Source: Astrothelium macrocarpum (lineage: Eukaryota > Ascomycota > Dothideomycetes > Trypetheliales > Trypetheliaceae). Taken from it: DNA of 64,000 nucleotides. Numbering within the stretch: position 1 is the first letter of the stretch; each line of letters begins with the position of its first letter. Under the pieces are notes generated by a model that was not told where the DNA came from, did no database searches, and saw nothing but the letters and a program-made list of their open reading frames with translations. The DNA lies in NCBI GenBank assembly GCA_021030915.1, contig JAGEMR010000029.1, positions 246,684-310,683 of the forward strand, in the 5' to 3' direction. The position numbers were made by a program, and so were the translations under genes. This document shows positions 23,675 through 35,075 of this stretch, piece after piece.

Positions 23675-24382
23675 ATGGCTGCTCTTGAGAATTTGCCGCC
23701 TGAACTTTGCCTTCTCCTCATCCTCAGTCTCACGAATCGAGCGGACGCTTTTTCCCTCATTCTCGCCTCATCGCGCTTTCGGGACATACATCTCGACAAC
23801 AAAAATAGGATAGAAGAAACCGTCATCCGTGCGGAGCGGGAGTCACTTGCCTATGTCATTCTTCTTGAAGTTGTCCGAATTATTCAATCAGACCCCACGG
23901 GACAGCAAGAGGCCTTGTGGAAACTGCACGATTTCGCGAAAGTCTCCGAAGCGTGGGAGCCCTTCGCCAACAGAAACATTGGAAGCGAATTTCAGTATCT
24001 ACGCAATTTGACCTCGGGCTACAATCCGGTATCGTTTCTTGGTTGGGAAACCGACTTTTCCGGTTGCCCTTGTTGTTGGGAGGAGGATGTGCCGCACTAC
24101 CTGCCATTACCAAAAGGCAGAGAGGCAGATCACAGACAATTGCTCAAGTGGCAGCCGAGCGACTCAATCCTGTGTCCGATTGACAAGGAACGGCTTCAGT
24201 ATGTTCCTAAGGATATGGAAGCTGCTCTATCCGAGGTCGAGGAGCTGAGTGCGACCATCCAGATACGATGGGCTGAGCGCACAGTTAACGATATTTTGGC
24301 ACGTAAAGGATACGCTGATGAGTCAGTGCGACTTGGAGTGCTTGGGGTCGCTAACGAACGAAGGTCTGTGTATAAGATGTAG
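23675..24382 (+). CDS. F-box-like hypothetical protein, 235 aa
   Basis: A single-exon frame starting MAALENLPPELCLLLILSLT. The pattern LENLPPELCLLLILSL..ADAFSLILASSRFRDI over residues 4-38 looks like the short F-box helix set seen in many fungal hypothetical proteins, where it would bind Skp1 of an SCF ubiquitin ligase. The rest has a Cys/Trp cluster (GCPCCWEEDVPHYLPLP) and no domain I can name. No intron signals are required. It is divergent from the septation scaffold gene. The F-box call rests on a degenerate motif and is tentative; the coding call is stronger. Confidence 0.6.
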   Translation: MAALENLPPELCLLLILSLTNRADAFSLILASSRFRDIHLDNKNRIEETVIRAERESLAYVILLEVVRIIQSDPTGQQEALWKLHDFAKVSEAWEPFANRNIGSEFQYLRNLTSGYNPVSFLGWETDFSGCPCCWEEDVPHYLPLPKGREADHRQLLKWQPSDSILCPIDKERLQYVPKDMEAALSEVEELSATIQIRWAERTVNDILARKGYADESVRLGVLGVANERRSVYKM

Positions 24383-25642
24383 GACGAGTAGCCACTATGC
24401 CTGGATTTAGTAGAAAAGCGAAGAACTTCGCGCAACACGTTGGATATCACATTATGCCCCGTCCTTGTTTACTCTTCCTGGAACCAAAAACTGTAAAATA
24501 GAGTGAATTCATGTGTTTACCACATTCCATTAGATTAGTCTCGATCTAAGTTTAAGAAATTGTAATTCACAAGACTTGTTTGAATGCCACAGACAGACTA
24601 CAAAACCGCCCAGAGAATGCTTCATATCTAGATTTGAATCTTATTCAAAGAGACACTGACATCCTACCTGTACCAAGTTCTCAACGAGAGTCTCATAGTT
24701 GCTACAAGAAAGTTGTTGAAGGTAAGACTTGGAGACAGGATCGTGTCCACTTTGGAGGTCCTTTCCATCTTCGAAACGGCTCTCTTAGTAAGGTGCCTCA
24801 CATGAGATGACTACCTTGCCGAGGAAATCGAAGATATCGAATCACGGGTGGATCTTTGTTCTCGTCTCCTTTCCCCGTAAGCCAAGGTTACTGCAGGCAA
24901 CGCGGCTGGGGCAGGGACGGCTAGCGTCGTCTACTTTCGGCACAGCCCAAAAAATTTCATCTCTTGCTCATTCAAGACGTACAATAATCTCACTGCCAAC
25001 TTACTCATGGCTTCCTACCGATAGGGACGAACAAGGAAAACTGGGAACAGAGAAGACACTATTTCACAAGGACCAATGCATGTAGATGCGTAAAACGCGC
25101 TCAGTCGATGCGTAGATCCAATTGTTTACAACACGCATCTCTGACGCGTTCTCTCAACAACAACAAGGATAGAAAAGGCTTTCTAAACATAACCGCGATG
25201 ACCAGCATTGTCAAATCTCTTGAAGATCGGCTTATTGAACCCTCAAATCGGAAGTACATGCATTCAACAGGATGCACGGACACTTGGATAGATACACCAC
25301 GTGCACGGTAATGGAATGAGCTACTTAAACGGCGTCGAAGACTAGCTACAATCCAAACAATCTCTCTCGTATTACGTGTACCAAGCGAGAGTGCAATCAT
25401 TTGATGCCCTGCTACTACTCCTAAGTTGTACTTTCCTTATCTATTTGCTCCGACGCATTTACGAAGACTACCTTAGTCGCTACCAGATCAGCGGAACATC
25501 ACGGACTATCGTAAGTTCCAAGATTGCCAATCTTATTTTACTCGTCCCCTACCTTTTATCAAATACCTCAAGACTTGTCCTCCTGCTCTAAATTGTTGTA
25601 TTGTTAATTCCTTTAGGCCCACTAAGCATCTCATACCCTACC
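24383..25642. other. Intergenic region of 1.26 kb, no supported gene
   Basis: Short frames at 24580-25085 (+) and elsewhere lack any family pattern. The last ~200 bases should be the promoter and leader of the acetyltransferase gene. Confidence 0.4.
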
Positions 25643-26995
25643 ATGACTCTTGGTAGCTTACCTCGAGGCGACTCACTATCACTACATCTCGCTCATCCGA
25701 CGGAAAAAGAAAAGGTCGAGCAATGGAGCAGAAATGGTGAATCGTGGAGAGGCCCCTTGTCCCTCGAAGCCTACCAACGGCGTGAACGACACCTCCTAGA
25801 CACTACGTTGGCCAAAAACGGAGGCATCACACATTGGGTACTTGTAGACTCCTATGCGGAAGATAGAAGGATTTTCTCTGGTTGCGAAACACTCAAAAAG
25901 AAGGCTCTGTTGGCAAGGGATGGCAAAGTTGTAGACGTGGTCTGCCATGCCATTGGAAGTGTATTCTCTCCCCAGGAATATAGAGGCAAAGGATACGGCC
26001 AAAGAATGATGAAAGAATTGGGTCGCCGGCTTGAAACTTGGCAAACCGATAGCGCTCAAAGCCTTTTCTCTATACTGTTCTCTGACATTGGCAAGGTTAG
26101 TCAAAAACTAAACATTCCGTTTACCTATGTGTCGAAGCGCGCCAGAGCAACGGTGTCGAACGTTGATTTTTGAGCTTGCATCCAATTTCTTTCCGGCTCT
26201 TTGGCTACGAAGCTTGACCTACCCCAGAATCCACTCTGAAGCCATCACACTGCAGCATCCAGAATTCTACCGAGTCGTCGACAATATCTAATAGGTTTAC
26301 AGCAATTCTATGCTAAACACGGTTGGCATCCATTTCCGTCGGCACACATATCCATGTCTGCAGAATTAAGCAGTCCTGCGGACAACGAACCAGCAACACC
26401 ACTTTATGCAACCGACATTGCTGAATTGTGCAGGGCGGATGAAAACTTGATCCGCCAGCATCTGGAGCTCCTAGATTCGAGGACAAAACCGTCTATTGCA
26501 ATAATCCCAGATATAGCAACGATTCAATGGCATCATGCACGTGAAGAGTTTGTGGCAGCCGAGCTCTACAGTAAAGCTCCCGTTATTAAGGGTGCGATTG
26601 TCGGCACAGAGGTAGGTAAGCGCATTTGGTGTTATTGGGCTCGGACGTGGTACAATCGAGACTACACACAGAGCGAGCACAATATGCTCTATATTTTACG
26701 ATTCGTCATCGAGGACGAAACAGCAAGCGGCGTCGAGCCAGCCATAGCATCGCTGCTTAGAATGGCTCTGAATGAAGCGCACGAATGGCACATGGGCGAG
26801 ATACAAATGTGGAATCCTTCAGAGCCAGTCATTGCTGCAGCAAAAATGTTAGATCCTCGGGTGACGGTCGTTCATAGAGAGGAGACGAGTATTCCTTCTC
26901 TTCGATGGCATGGCGATATCGATGATCCAGACAGCAAAGTCCCTGCCACAGATCAGTGTGACTGGATAAATAATGAGAAGTACGGATGGTGTTGA
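25643..26995 (+). CDS. GNAT-type N-acetyltransferase, LYC1-like
   Basis: Model: join(25643..26095, 26303..26995), 381 aa. The N-terminal half is a GNAT fold. It contains GSVFSPQEYRGKGYGQRMMKELGRRL, where RGKGYG matches the acetyl-CoA-binding Q/RxxGxG/A loop, then FSILFSDIGK. Splicing restores DIGK-QFYAKHGWHPFPSAH, a strong family match in fungi. The C-terminal half (AELCRADENLIRQHL.., WHHAREEFVAAELY) is the partner domain of LYC1-type proteins. LYC1 of Yarrowia acetylates lysine on N6 in its breakdown, but many fungal homologues have unknown substrates. The start was set at the ATG just before TLGSLPRGDSLSLHLAHPTE; an in-frame upstream ATG at 25601 would add 14 residues. The 207-bp intron is unusually long here and could hide a second small exon. 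Confidence 0.75.
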
Positions 26996-27849
26996 TGGGC
27001 AAACATGCGAGCCCTCACGGTATTCTACATACTGAAATAGAAATTTCTCTCACCAAAATGTTGTCCTCCATTGTCGTCCAGTTGCAGAGCCGCTAATTGT
27101 ATGCGGCCCTTTATGACGTAGCATGCTCCCAACAAAGTGCGATAAACAGTCTTGATGGCGCAAATGAGGGGAATTCAGAAGGCCGCTCTAGACCTGGCAG
27201 CACGATCACCCCATACTCTGCTTTCTGAAACTTGTTTAGCCCGGATGAGAACGGGAGCAAAGCAGTGCGGCCTCTAAGCAGTTGGATTGCTTGCAGGGTG
27301 TTGTCGCGGCAGCACCCCACCTCCACCTTCGTTGTCCACGACTGATTGCGACTTTCTCCCGAAACATCGCTCTCTGATAAACTAGACACCAAGTCTAGGC
27401 TTGCCGGCTCTGAGAGCCCCCCAATATTCCGTCCGAGGCACTAACTACTGCACAACATCAAAGCTTGGCAGGCACTGTTTCTACTTCTGGACGTGGCTGT
27501 GCTCTGTTCGGTGTACCTGGTCAATAACTGACATCACCCGACCACGATACACGTTCAGGGGCAAAATCGACCGAAACTATTTGTGTTTACTTTGGACTTG
27601 CACTTCCAAATCCTCTCAGCCGCCATTGTGTCGACACACGTAGCCGGACCGAACTGCATCCGCGACCCTGTCGACATATCAAATCACACAGGCTGACAGG
27701 CGGAACTGGCCCGCCAAGGCGAAGCAGTGGCACGGCTTTCGCTTTGGCCAACAAGAGCCCGATCACTCAAGAGACTCTATAAGAGTCGGTGGCCTTGAGA
27801 GATTGGCGAAAACGTCGCCAACTCTTACCCACACTATCGTTTTGCAGCC
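26996..27849. other. Upstream region of PKC1
   Basis: About 850 bp between the acetyltransferase stop and the PKC1 start, with no convincing frame on either strand. It should hold the PKC1 promoter and leader. The run just before the ATG (TTTTGCAGCC) resembles an intron 3' end, so an intron in the leader is possible. Confidence 0.4.
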
Positions 27850-30800
27850 ATGAATAACGACGAGGATGTCGTTGCTAGTGTGGCAAAGAAGATTGATCGG
27901 GAGAGGGCTTTGATCAATGCTGCTAATTCCATGCGACAGTCGACGAATAATGCCAACGTTCATTCTCGTTTGGATGCCCAAATTCGCGATGGTCGGCGAA
28001 ATATTGAATATTTGGAAGGCAGGATACGAGAACTGCAGATGCGTCGTATGGGAACCGATATGGACAACATGACGTTGGGATCTGGCAGTAATGGTGGACC
28101 TCCCCCTCCAGCACATGGCAGCACCATGCCAGGCACACAACAGAGATATAGTGACAGTCGAGACGGCCGTCGCGGTACAGATCAGGGCGACTACGGTGAT
28201 CCAGCAAATGGCGGATATAGTCAGCTAAGTGCTGGACATGGACTCATGCCACCAAGGGCGCCATATGCCCCGCCTGGTCCATCTGCTGGGACTCCTAAGG
28301 CGAGGCCCAATTACAGCAGATTGGGTATGGCGAACTTTACGGCACAAAATGCGGAAACAATACGCTGACATGTGCGGGCAGACTTGATCAAATACGATAC
28401 TCCCTTCTTAGGGCCTCGCATACAACTCATGTTATCTCAACTGGAGTTTAAGTTGAGTGTGGAGAAACAATACAAGGATGGCATTGAGAAGATGGTCCGA
28501 CTATATCAGCTTGAAGGCGACCGTAAAAGCCGAGCAGACGCTGAAGGCAGGCGCATTGAGAGTAATCAAAAGATCCAACTGTTGAAGCAAGCCTTGAAAC
28601 GATACGAAGATTTACACGTGGACATTGAAAGTACTTCAGACAGTACCGATGGTGCGCATTTCCTGAAATTGAGTCGCCTCTTTGAAACTTATTCTGACGT
28701 GATTGCAGATGACAGTCTAAGTGTGCCGAGCCAACGAAGACCTTTGACTGGACGGTTAGCACTCAGAATCCACGCTGTGGCGGATGTGGATCACGCATCA
28801 ACGGGACGGTTTGCCAGAGGACCAGAAACATTCGTGATCATGAAAGTAGAAGACGTGTTCAAAGGTAGAACAAAGGCGACACGTACAGACAAATGGACCG
28901 ATGAGATACATGATTTTGATATCGACAAAGCCAATGAGATAGAACTTACAGTCTATGACAAGGCTGGAGATCATCCACTCCCAATTGGAATGCTTTGGAT
29001 TCGGATATCGGATATTGCTGAAGAGATGCGGCGAAAGAGGATAGAGGCTGAATTCAACCAGTCTGGGTGGGTGTCTGCTGATAAAATGGAAAACGGAAGC
29101 CCAAACAGACCAGACCTACAATTTCAACCACCGCCAGGCTCGACCTTTAGCCCTGCAGGACCTGGAGGAGCTGGTGCTGGGATGGGACCTCAACCAGGAC
29201 CTGGTCAGGCTGCTCCTCAAACAGGGCCTATCTACATTTCAGCTTGGTTCTCGTTGGAGCCTGTCGGGAGGGTACAACTAACGCTAAGTTTTAGTAAGAT
29301 ACATCTGACAGCCATGACCGATAGAGAGTTGCTAACGATACCCAGACAAAATGAACAAGGAACGCCCGGGAGCCAATTTGGGAATACAACGTCAAGGTGC
29401 TATCCGCCAGCGCAAAGAAGAGGTCCACGAGCAATACGGTCACAAATTCGTCCAACAGCAATTCTACAACATCATGCGCTGTGCGCTCTGTGGCGATTTC
29501 TTAAAGTACGCGGCAGGCATGCAATGTGCCGACTGCAAATACACGTGTCACAAGAATTGTTATCCAAAAGTTGTCACAAAGTGTATTAGCAAATCGAATG
29601 CGGAGACTGATCCAGACGAGGAAAAAGTCAACCATCGCATTCCTCATCGTTTCGAAACCTTTTCAAATATGGGGGCAAATTGGTGTTGTCACTGTGGCTA
29701 TATGCTTCCTCTGGGTAGGAAGCAATGCAGAAAATGCACTGGTAAGATAGCAACGATTCCAAAGGCATTGAAATATTTCTCACGACTATTACAGAATGCA
29801 AGCTCACGTGCCATGCTCAATGCGTACACTTCGTACCCGACTTTTGTGGAATGTCCATGGAGGTCGCCAATCAGATTCTTTCTGAGATCCGGAAGACTAA
29901 GCGATCACAAACAACATCTTCGACATCTCCAATGACCTCGCGAACATTTCGACCAAGCCAAGGCAGGCCATCCGCTCCATCTCAAACCTCCTACGGCCCA
30001 GGACCCTCTCATCAGGACAGTATTTCCAGCCCTACAGATCAGCGATACTCGTATGGTAAGGAGCAAGGCTATGATCAACGACAATCGGGACAAGGACAGT
30101 ATGGTGCTTCGACAGGTAGTGCAGCTGAAGCCGCAAGAGCCTCGTTCAGCAATGCAAGTGTGAGCCCACCGCCCTCTCAACAAGCTCGGCCTCCTCCAGC
30201 CCAACGTGTACAATCTTCAGATTCAGCCAACGCTGCGGCTGTTGCAATGGGAGCAAAAAGGCCGACTTCTCAAAATGACCCTAGATCGCCGCCTTATAGC
30301 CGAACATCAACAGATTATATTCCACCGCAAGGCCGGAGTTCAGGAGGTTATTCTCAGCCCATGGATTCGCATCCCGAAGGTCTAAGTGCTCAAGCTCAAC
30401 CACCACAACAGCAGCAGTCTTCATACAACCCTGCCGACTACTACAAGTATCAAACACAACAGTACCAAGCCGCTCCACAGCCTGCGCAACCAATGGCACC
30501 TCAATATGGCATGCCGCCACCACAAATTCAACAGCCACGGCCACAGACCGACATTGTACCTGCTGGTTCTACGTCCACATCAGTACAGCCAGCAAGACAA
30601 GGAGCACCTCCTGCGAATACAGCCGGAACTGGTCGTAGGATAGGCCTGGATCACTTTAATTTCTTGGCTGTTCTAGGAAAAGGCAATTTTGGCAAGGTCA
30701 TGCTTGCAGAGACAAAATCATCTAAACAATTGTATGCCATCAAAGTGTTGAAGAAAGAATTCATCATTGAGAATGATGAGGTAGAGAGCACAAGGTCAGA

Positions 30801-31806
30801 AAAGAGAGTATTCCTTATTGCTAACAAAGAACGACATCCCTTCCTACTTAATCTACACGCCTGTTTCCAGACCGAAACGCGGGTATACTTTGTAATGGAA
30901 TACATTAGCGGAGGTGATCTCATGCTACACATTCAAAGAGGTCAGTTTGGTACAAAGCGCGCACAGTAAGTGGATACAATCAATTCAAACGACGAATGCA
31001 GCTGACGAGGTCCAGGTTCTATGCTGCTGAAGTCTGTTTGGCGTTGAAATACTTTCACGAGAATGGCGTAATATATCGTGATCTGAAACTCGACAATATC
31101 CTTCTTGGCATGGATGGACACATCAAGATTGGCGATTATGGTCTTTGCAAAGAAGATATGTATTACGGCTCTACCACAAGCACCTTTTGTGGTACACCAG
31201 AATTCATGGCACCTGAGGTGAGGATTGTGAATCTTCAACAGATGAATAACTGCCGCTAATGACATGGTTATGCAGATCTTGCTCGAGAAGAAATACTCAC
31301 GTTCTGTGGATTGGTGGGCCTTTGGGGTTCTAATCTACCAAATGCTCCTGCAACAATCGCCTTTCCGTGGCGAGGACGAAGACGAAATCTACGATGCCAT
31401 TCTGGCGGATGAACCACTCTATCCCATTCATATGCCACGCGACTCTGTTTCGATTCTTCAGAAGCTGCTCACTCGGGAGCCTGAGCTACGGCTTGGCTCG
31501 GGCCCAACTGATGCACAAGAAATCATGAGCCATGCTTTCTTCAAGAGCTTCAATTGGGACGATGTGTACCACAAGAGAATTCCTCCACCGATGATGCCTC
31601 AAATCAAAGATGCGACGGATACCAGCAACTTCGATTCGGAATTTACAAGCGTCACGCCTGTGCTTACGCCAGTTCAGTCTGGTAAGTCAATGCTCCTAAT
31701 TCCCAATTAGATTTTATCAGCTTGCTAATGTCCCAACTTTACAGTGCTTTCACAAGCCATGCAAGAAGAATTCCGAGGCTTTTCGTATTCTGCTGATTTC
31801 TTCTGA
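27850..31806 (+). CDS. PKC1: Protein kinase C (cell-wall integrity pathway)
   Basis: Model: join(27850..28324, 28382..29293, 29346..29741, 29795..30965, 31016..31217, 31276..31681, 31745..31806), 1,207 aa, all six introns in phase. Pkc1 is activated by Rho1-GTP and starts the MAP-kinase cascade that repairs the wall. In order: two HR1 coiled-coil Rho-binding domains (about 5-75, 155-235); a C2 domain (about 245-350); a pseudosubstrate-like GAIRQRKEE; two C1 zinc domains (HKFVQQQFYNIMRCALCGDF and HRFETFSNMGANWCCHCG); a Gln/Pro-rich linker; and the kinase from ~880. Kinase marks are GKGNFGKV, YRDLKLDN, DYGLCKE (DYG as in fungal Pkc1) and GTPEFMAPE. The C-terminal hydrophobic motif is FRGFSYSADFF. 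The APE codons abut an intron. Confidence 0.96.
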
Positions 31807-32401
31807 ACAATTTGCCAGGAAAGGAAAAGAAAGCCCAATAAAAATTTTCGGTTCTCCGGCCACCGTACGGCCTGCTTCGTAAAGATTGAGATTGGATGAG
31901 GGGTTGGTTTTCTGAGGCGTGGCAATTCTCGGAGGGGTTCCTTTTCGGGATGAATACGTTCGATACCCAGCTTCGTGGATGAGCTTCCGGGAATGCACTC
32001 GCTTAGATGGAAATTGGTAGGCCATGGGGAATGGGGGGTATAGGTCGGGACAAGAGTATATTATGGTAGTCTGTCGTCATGCCAGTCCAAAGAGATACGC
32101 GGGGATGACGGTGATGAGTGTGCGTAGTCTATGATTCCCTAGGCAGGCTCGGGATTCCCTCATTTGTGGCGTTTTGGCGTCGTGCCCATTCTATCATGGT
32201 AGCAGCAGACATAACAAATTTTTCAATCTTGCATATCCTATCAGCTATGATGCTTATAGTGATTGCTTTTGTTTGTGCGACTTGACTTTCCCTGTCATCT
32301 CTACCGCAACTTCTTGATATGGCGAACTATTTCCCCGGCTTTTATCATAGAACAATGTAATAATACAGCAGAGGTATCCAAACAATAGTGTTTTGATATC
32401 C
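31807..32401. other. Convergent intergenic region
   Basis: 3' flanks of PKC1 (+) and the DUF92 gene (-). Minus-strand frames of 60-90 codons here show no family pattern. No RNA or repeat was seen. Confidence 0.5.
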
Positions 32402-33648
32402 CTAGCGCAATATCCAAGACACAGGCACCTCCCACAACCAGCAAGCACCGAGCATCGCACCCACACTCATCATCGCCGCCATTGCAAAATTAACCCCGTT
32501 ATTACTTAACAGATTCCATCCACTCTCAACCTTCCGACTCGCCTTACCCCCCGCACTCGAAATAAGCACCTTCCTGCCCCCTTCCCCCTCCACCACCTTC
32601 CCACTCCGCACATCGACCACACTCGCCTGCAGCACTCCACCCAGCACACTATCGAGCACACTCCCTGCAAACCCCACCACAGTAAACACCCCCACGAACG
32701 CCGCCTTTTCCCCAAAACCCCATCCACCCGGTTTCCCTACTCCTACTCCTCCTTCAGCACAGAACGGCGTCAGCGCCACAGCCGTCACCGCAATCAGCGC
32801 CGCGCCGCCCAGACCCGCGAGCAGCCCCGTGGCGGAAACACCGCCGTTCGTCCCCCACGGGACCACGCGCAGCGGCGGCGAGAGCGAGGTGAGCAGGCGC
32901 GGCGGCGAGGTGGAGAGGATGCCGAGCTCGGAGGAGAAGGTGTCGGCGGCGACGGCGGCGTAGTTCCTAGACGTCCGCATTACTCTCAGCATCCATTATT
33001 ATGATTTCCTATTGCTTTGGACAAACTCCAGATCCCGATTTGCTCATCCTCCCACCCAAGGGGGGAGATGGTGGTGGACTTACGCGACAATGCCGACGAC
33101 CAGCACGTCCTGCCCTCGCGGCCAACAGGCGAAGCCGCCGGGTTGCTGGCTGAGCTTCCAGGCGTGTAGGATGATCAGGAGGGTGGCGACGCCGGAGTTG
33201 GCGAGGACTTGGATGTGCGTGCGTGGGCCCTCGCCGGTGGCTGCGCCGGATGCTGAGTGCGTGAAGCGGGCTTTGACGTCATGTTTGACCTGTTTGGTGG
33301 GGATTGTTCAGCGTGAGCTATGAGAGCAGGAAAAGGAGGAAGTTGGGGGAGGGGTTGGAGGGGGTGTATGGAGGTGTTGCGTATATTGCAATGTATAGGA
33401 TGGGGAAATGGTCTTAGTGAGCGGAGGAAGCTTCGTTTGGGGAAGTTTCGAAGGATGCGTACTTTGGTCACTGCAGTTCCTGCGAAGAAAAAGACTCCGA
33501 GGAGCGCGAAGAAGACGCCCCATGGATGCAAAGCATGGATGAGAGCAGTGATGCCTGCTACTACAAGGCCGAGTGGTGTGAGAGATTTACGAGAATATGC
33601 TCGATATACTAGGGCGGAAGTGGCAGCAATGCCGATGACAGGATGCAT
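32402..33648 (-). CDS. DUF92/TMEM19-family integral membrane protein
   Basis: Model: complement(join(32402..32966, 33084..33289, 33463..33648)), 318 aa with phases kept. Family marks include SALVYRAYSRKSLTPLGLVVAG near the start, NYAAVAADTFSSELGILS (the NyaasnaDTwsSElG signature of DUF92) and GFAGSVLDSVLGGVLQASVVD. The C-terminus runs NNGVNFAMAAMMSVGAML. Several hydrophobic segments fit a multi-spanning membrane protein. Human TMEM19 has unclear function; plant and bacterial relatives include prenyl-phosphate kinases (VTE6), so a lipid-related role is possible but unproven. The introns (173 and 117 bp) are longer than elsewhere in the window. The 3' exon is very GC-rich. Confidence 0.85.
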
Positions 33649-34391
33649 ATCTAGCAGACCGGAATTTTCATCTCATTTTTATTTTCACTAATGTTGTGGC
33701 TTCAGCGAAGCTGAAGTTGAAGTTTAAAAAGTCTGACCGGACTGGGATTGATTGGGTAAGAAATTCTCCGTTTGGCCAACACCGATACAATCCGAGCTTA
33801 CCAATACATCTGTTGAAAAAACTAAACTCTACATCTTATTGTTGTACAAAGGTTCTGCCTTTTAATTGGTAGAGGCGATCATGTATCAAGGTGAAATTTA
33901 TCACTAGGCTATGCAGGAAACCGTCAGGTTGTATTGGTCTTATTTTCCGCAATGTTCTCCTCTACATGTGCTGACATCTTTCGCCGATTACTTCCCCAAA
34001 AGGCAATGTATCGATGAATCAGTCGCCGTGTCAATACAGCTTGTTCATCCAAAGAGTAGAGAGTGAAGACAAAGTTTACATCTCTTGATTTGACCGAGGT
34101 ATGTTCTTAGGACCACAGCAACTTCAAGAGCTTTGGCTTTCGGCATTTTCTCAAATGAGGACCGTCGATTTAAAATCAGATTCAAACGCAGGATATCTGA
34201 GGTTCTCCTCGCCGATTCAATGCTTAGCAAAATCCGTCAAAGAAAACCTCACGGACCTCCTGCGGTTGAATCTGAATTTGAAATTCTTTTCTACTTTCGC
34301 CATGTGCAGCCCTTCTCCGAACACGTAGATGGTAGCCGCTATTGAAAACGTTAGCATCCGTAGTCATGAGGCTACACAATCTATGCAGTCT
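33649..34391. other. Intergenic region with one possible small coding segment
   Basis: The start of the DUF92 gene lies to the left and the stop of the G-patch gene to the right. Apart from the possible segment at 34133-34345, I see nothing distinctive. The part 33660-33860 is AT-rich. Confidence 0.4.
34133..34345 (+). CDS. Possible small or partial coding segment, unknown function
   Basis: A 70-residue frame with protein-like composition (FKRRISEVLLADSMLSKIRQ, then ESEFEILFYFRHVQPFSEHV). The frame stays open upstream to about 34111, just after a TTCTTAG that could be an intron 3' end, so this may be the last exon of a small gene. I do not recognise it and could not find a convincing first exon. 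It ends 47 bp before the G-patch stop on the other strand. Confidence 0.25.
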   Translation: MAFGIFSNEDRRFKIRFKRRISEVLLADSMLSKIRQRKPHGPPAVESEFEILFYFRHVQPFSEHVDGSRY

Positions 34392-35075
34392 TCATCCAGG
34401 TCCGAGGTATTTTTCCAAATCTTCATTCCTGTAGAACATATCCGCCAATTTCTGATCCCTACGTTTATTCTCGGCCTCTCGTTTACGGAGTTGCTTGGGA
34501 TTTAATTTTTCCACTTTATTGACGGGCTTCTTCTTTGTCTTCTCACCTTCATCATCACTGGTATCATGCACAGCTAAGCCAGCCATATCCTTCTTCTCCT
34601 TGGCTTTAAGGGGAAAAAGCATCCCTTCTGCTCCCGGCGCTCCGAGTCCAATGCGGCCGTCCGGGTCCCATCCGTATGCCTGAAGAAACTTCAACCCTTT
34701 TCTCCCGCGATCAAGTGACGATGGTGGATGCGAATGCTGCAGGCACACTTGATGTGCGAGGCTTGCCTCATGTGGCACGGCGGCACACGTGGCGTCTATA
34801 GGTAGCTTGCAGATGTCGCACGCCGGCTGAGTTGACGCTGGTGTTTCTGTAGACGAATCTTTCTCTGGTATGATGACGTTTGTATCTGTTCTTTGGGGGA
34901 GAACTGTGGCAAGGTATCGCTCTGCGACAGAGCTACCATCTTGTGAATTTGACTTTTTGGGCGATGTGGCTGGAGGAACAAAATGTACGCGCTTGCGTTT
35001 GAGGCCTGCGCCGAATATCCGTTGATCCTTCAGAGGTACTTCGTAAAAGTCGTCCTCAGCCTCGATAGAAGCCAT
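34392..35075 (-). CDS. G-patch domain protein, GPANK1-like, 227 aa
   Basis: A single exon. The N-terminal part is charged and starts MASIEAEDDFYEVPLKDQR. A small zinc-knuckle-like segment follows (ACDICKLPIDATCAAVPHEA with a downstream HQVCLQH). Then comes the G-patch, RKGLKFLQAYGWDPDGRIGL, in which the GW and the spaced Gly residues are those of the domain. The basic C-terminus (KLNPKQLRKREAENKRRDQK) suggests RNA binding. G-patch proteins commonly activate DEAH helicases in splicing or ribosome making. The layout resembles metazoan GPANK1 without ankyrin repeats. The start is the only ATG in a sensible place and has no upstream in-frame extension. Confidence 0.8.
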   Translation of the reverse strand: MASIEAEDDFYEVPLKDQRIFGAGLKRKRVHFVPPATSPKKSNSQDGSSVAERYLATVLPQRTDTNVIIPEKDSSTETPASTQPACDICKLPIDATCAAVPHEASLAHQVCLQHSHPPSSLDRGRKGLKFLQAYGWDPDGRIGLGAPGAEGMLFPLKAKEKKDMAGLAVHDTSDDEGEKTKKKPVNKVEKLNPKQLRKREAENKRRDQKLADMFYRNEDLEKYLGPG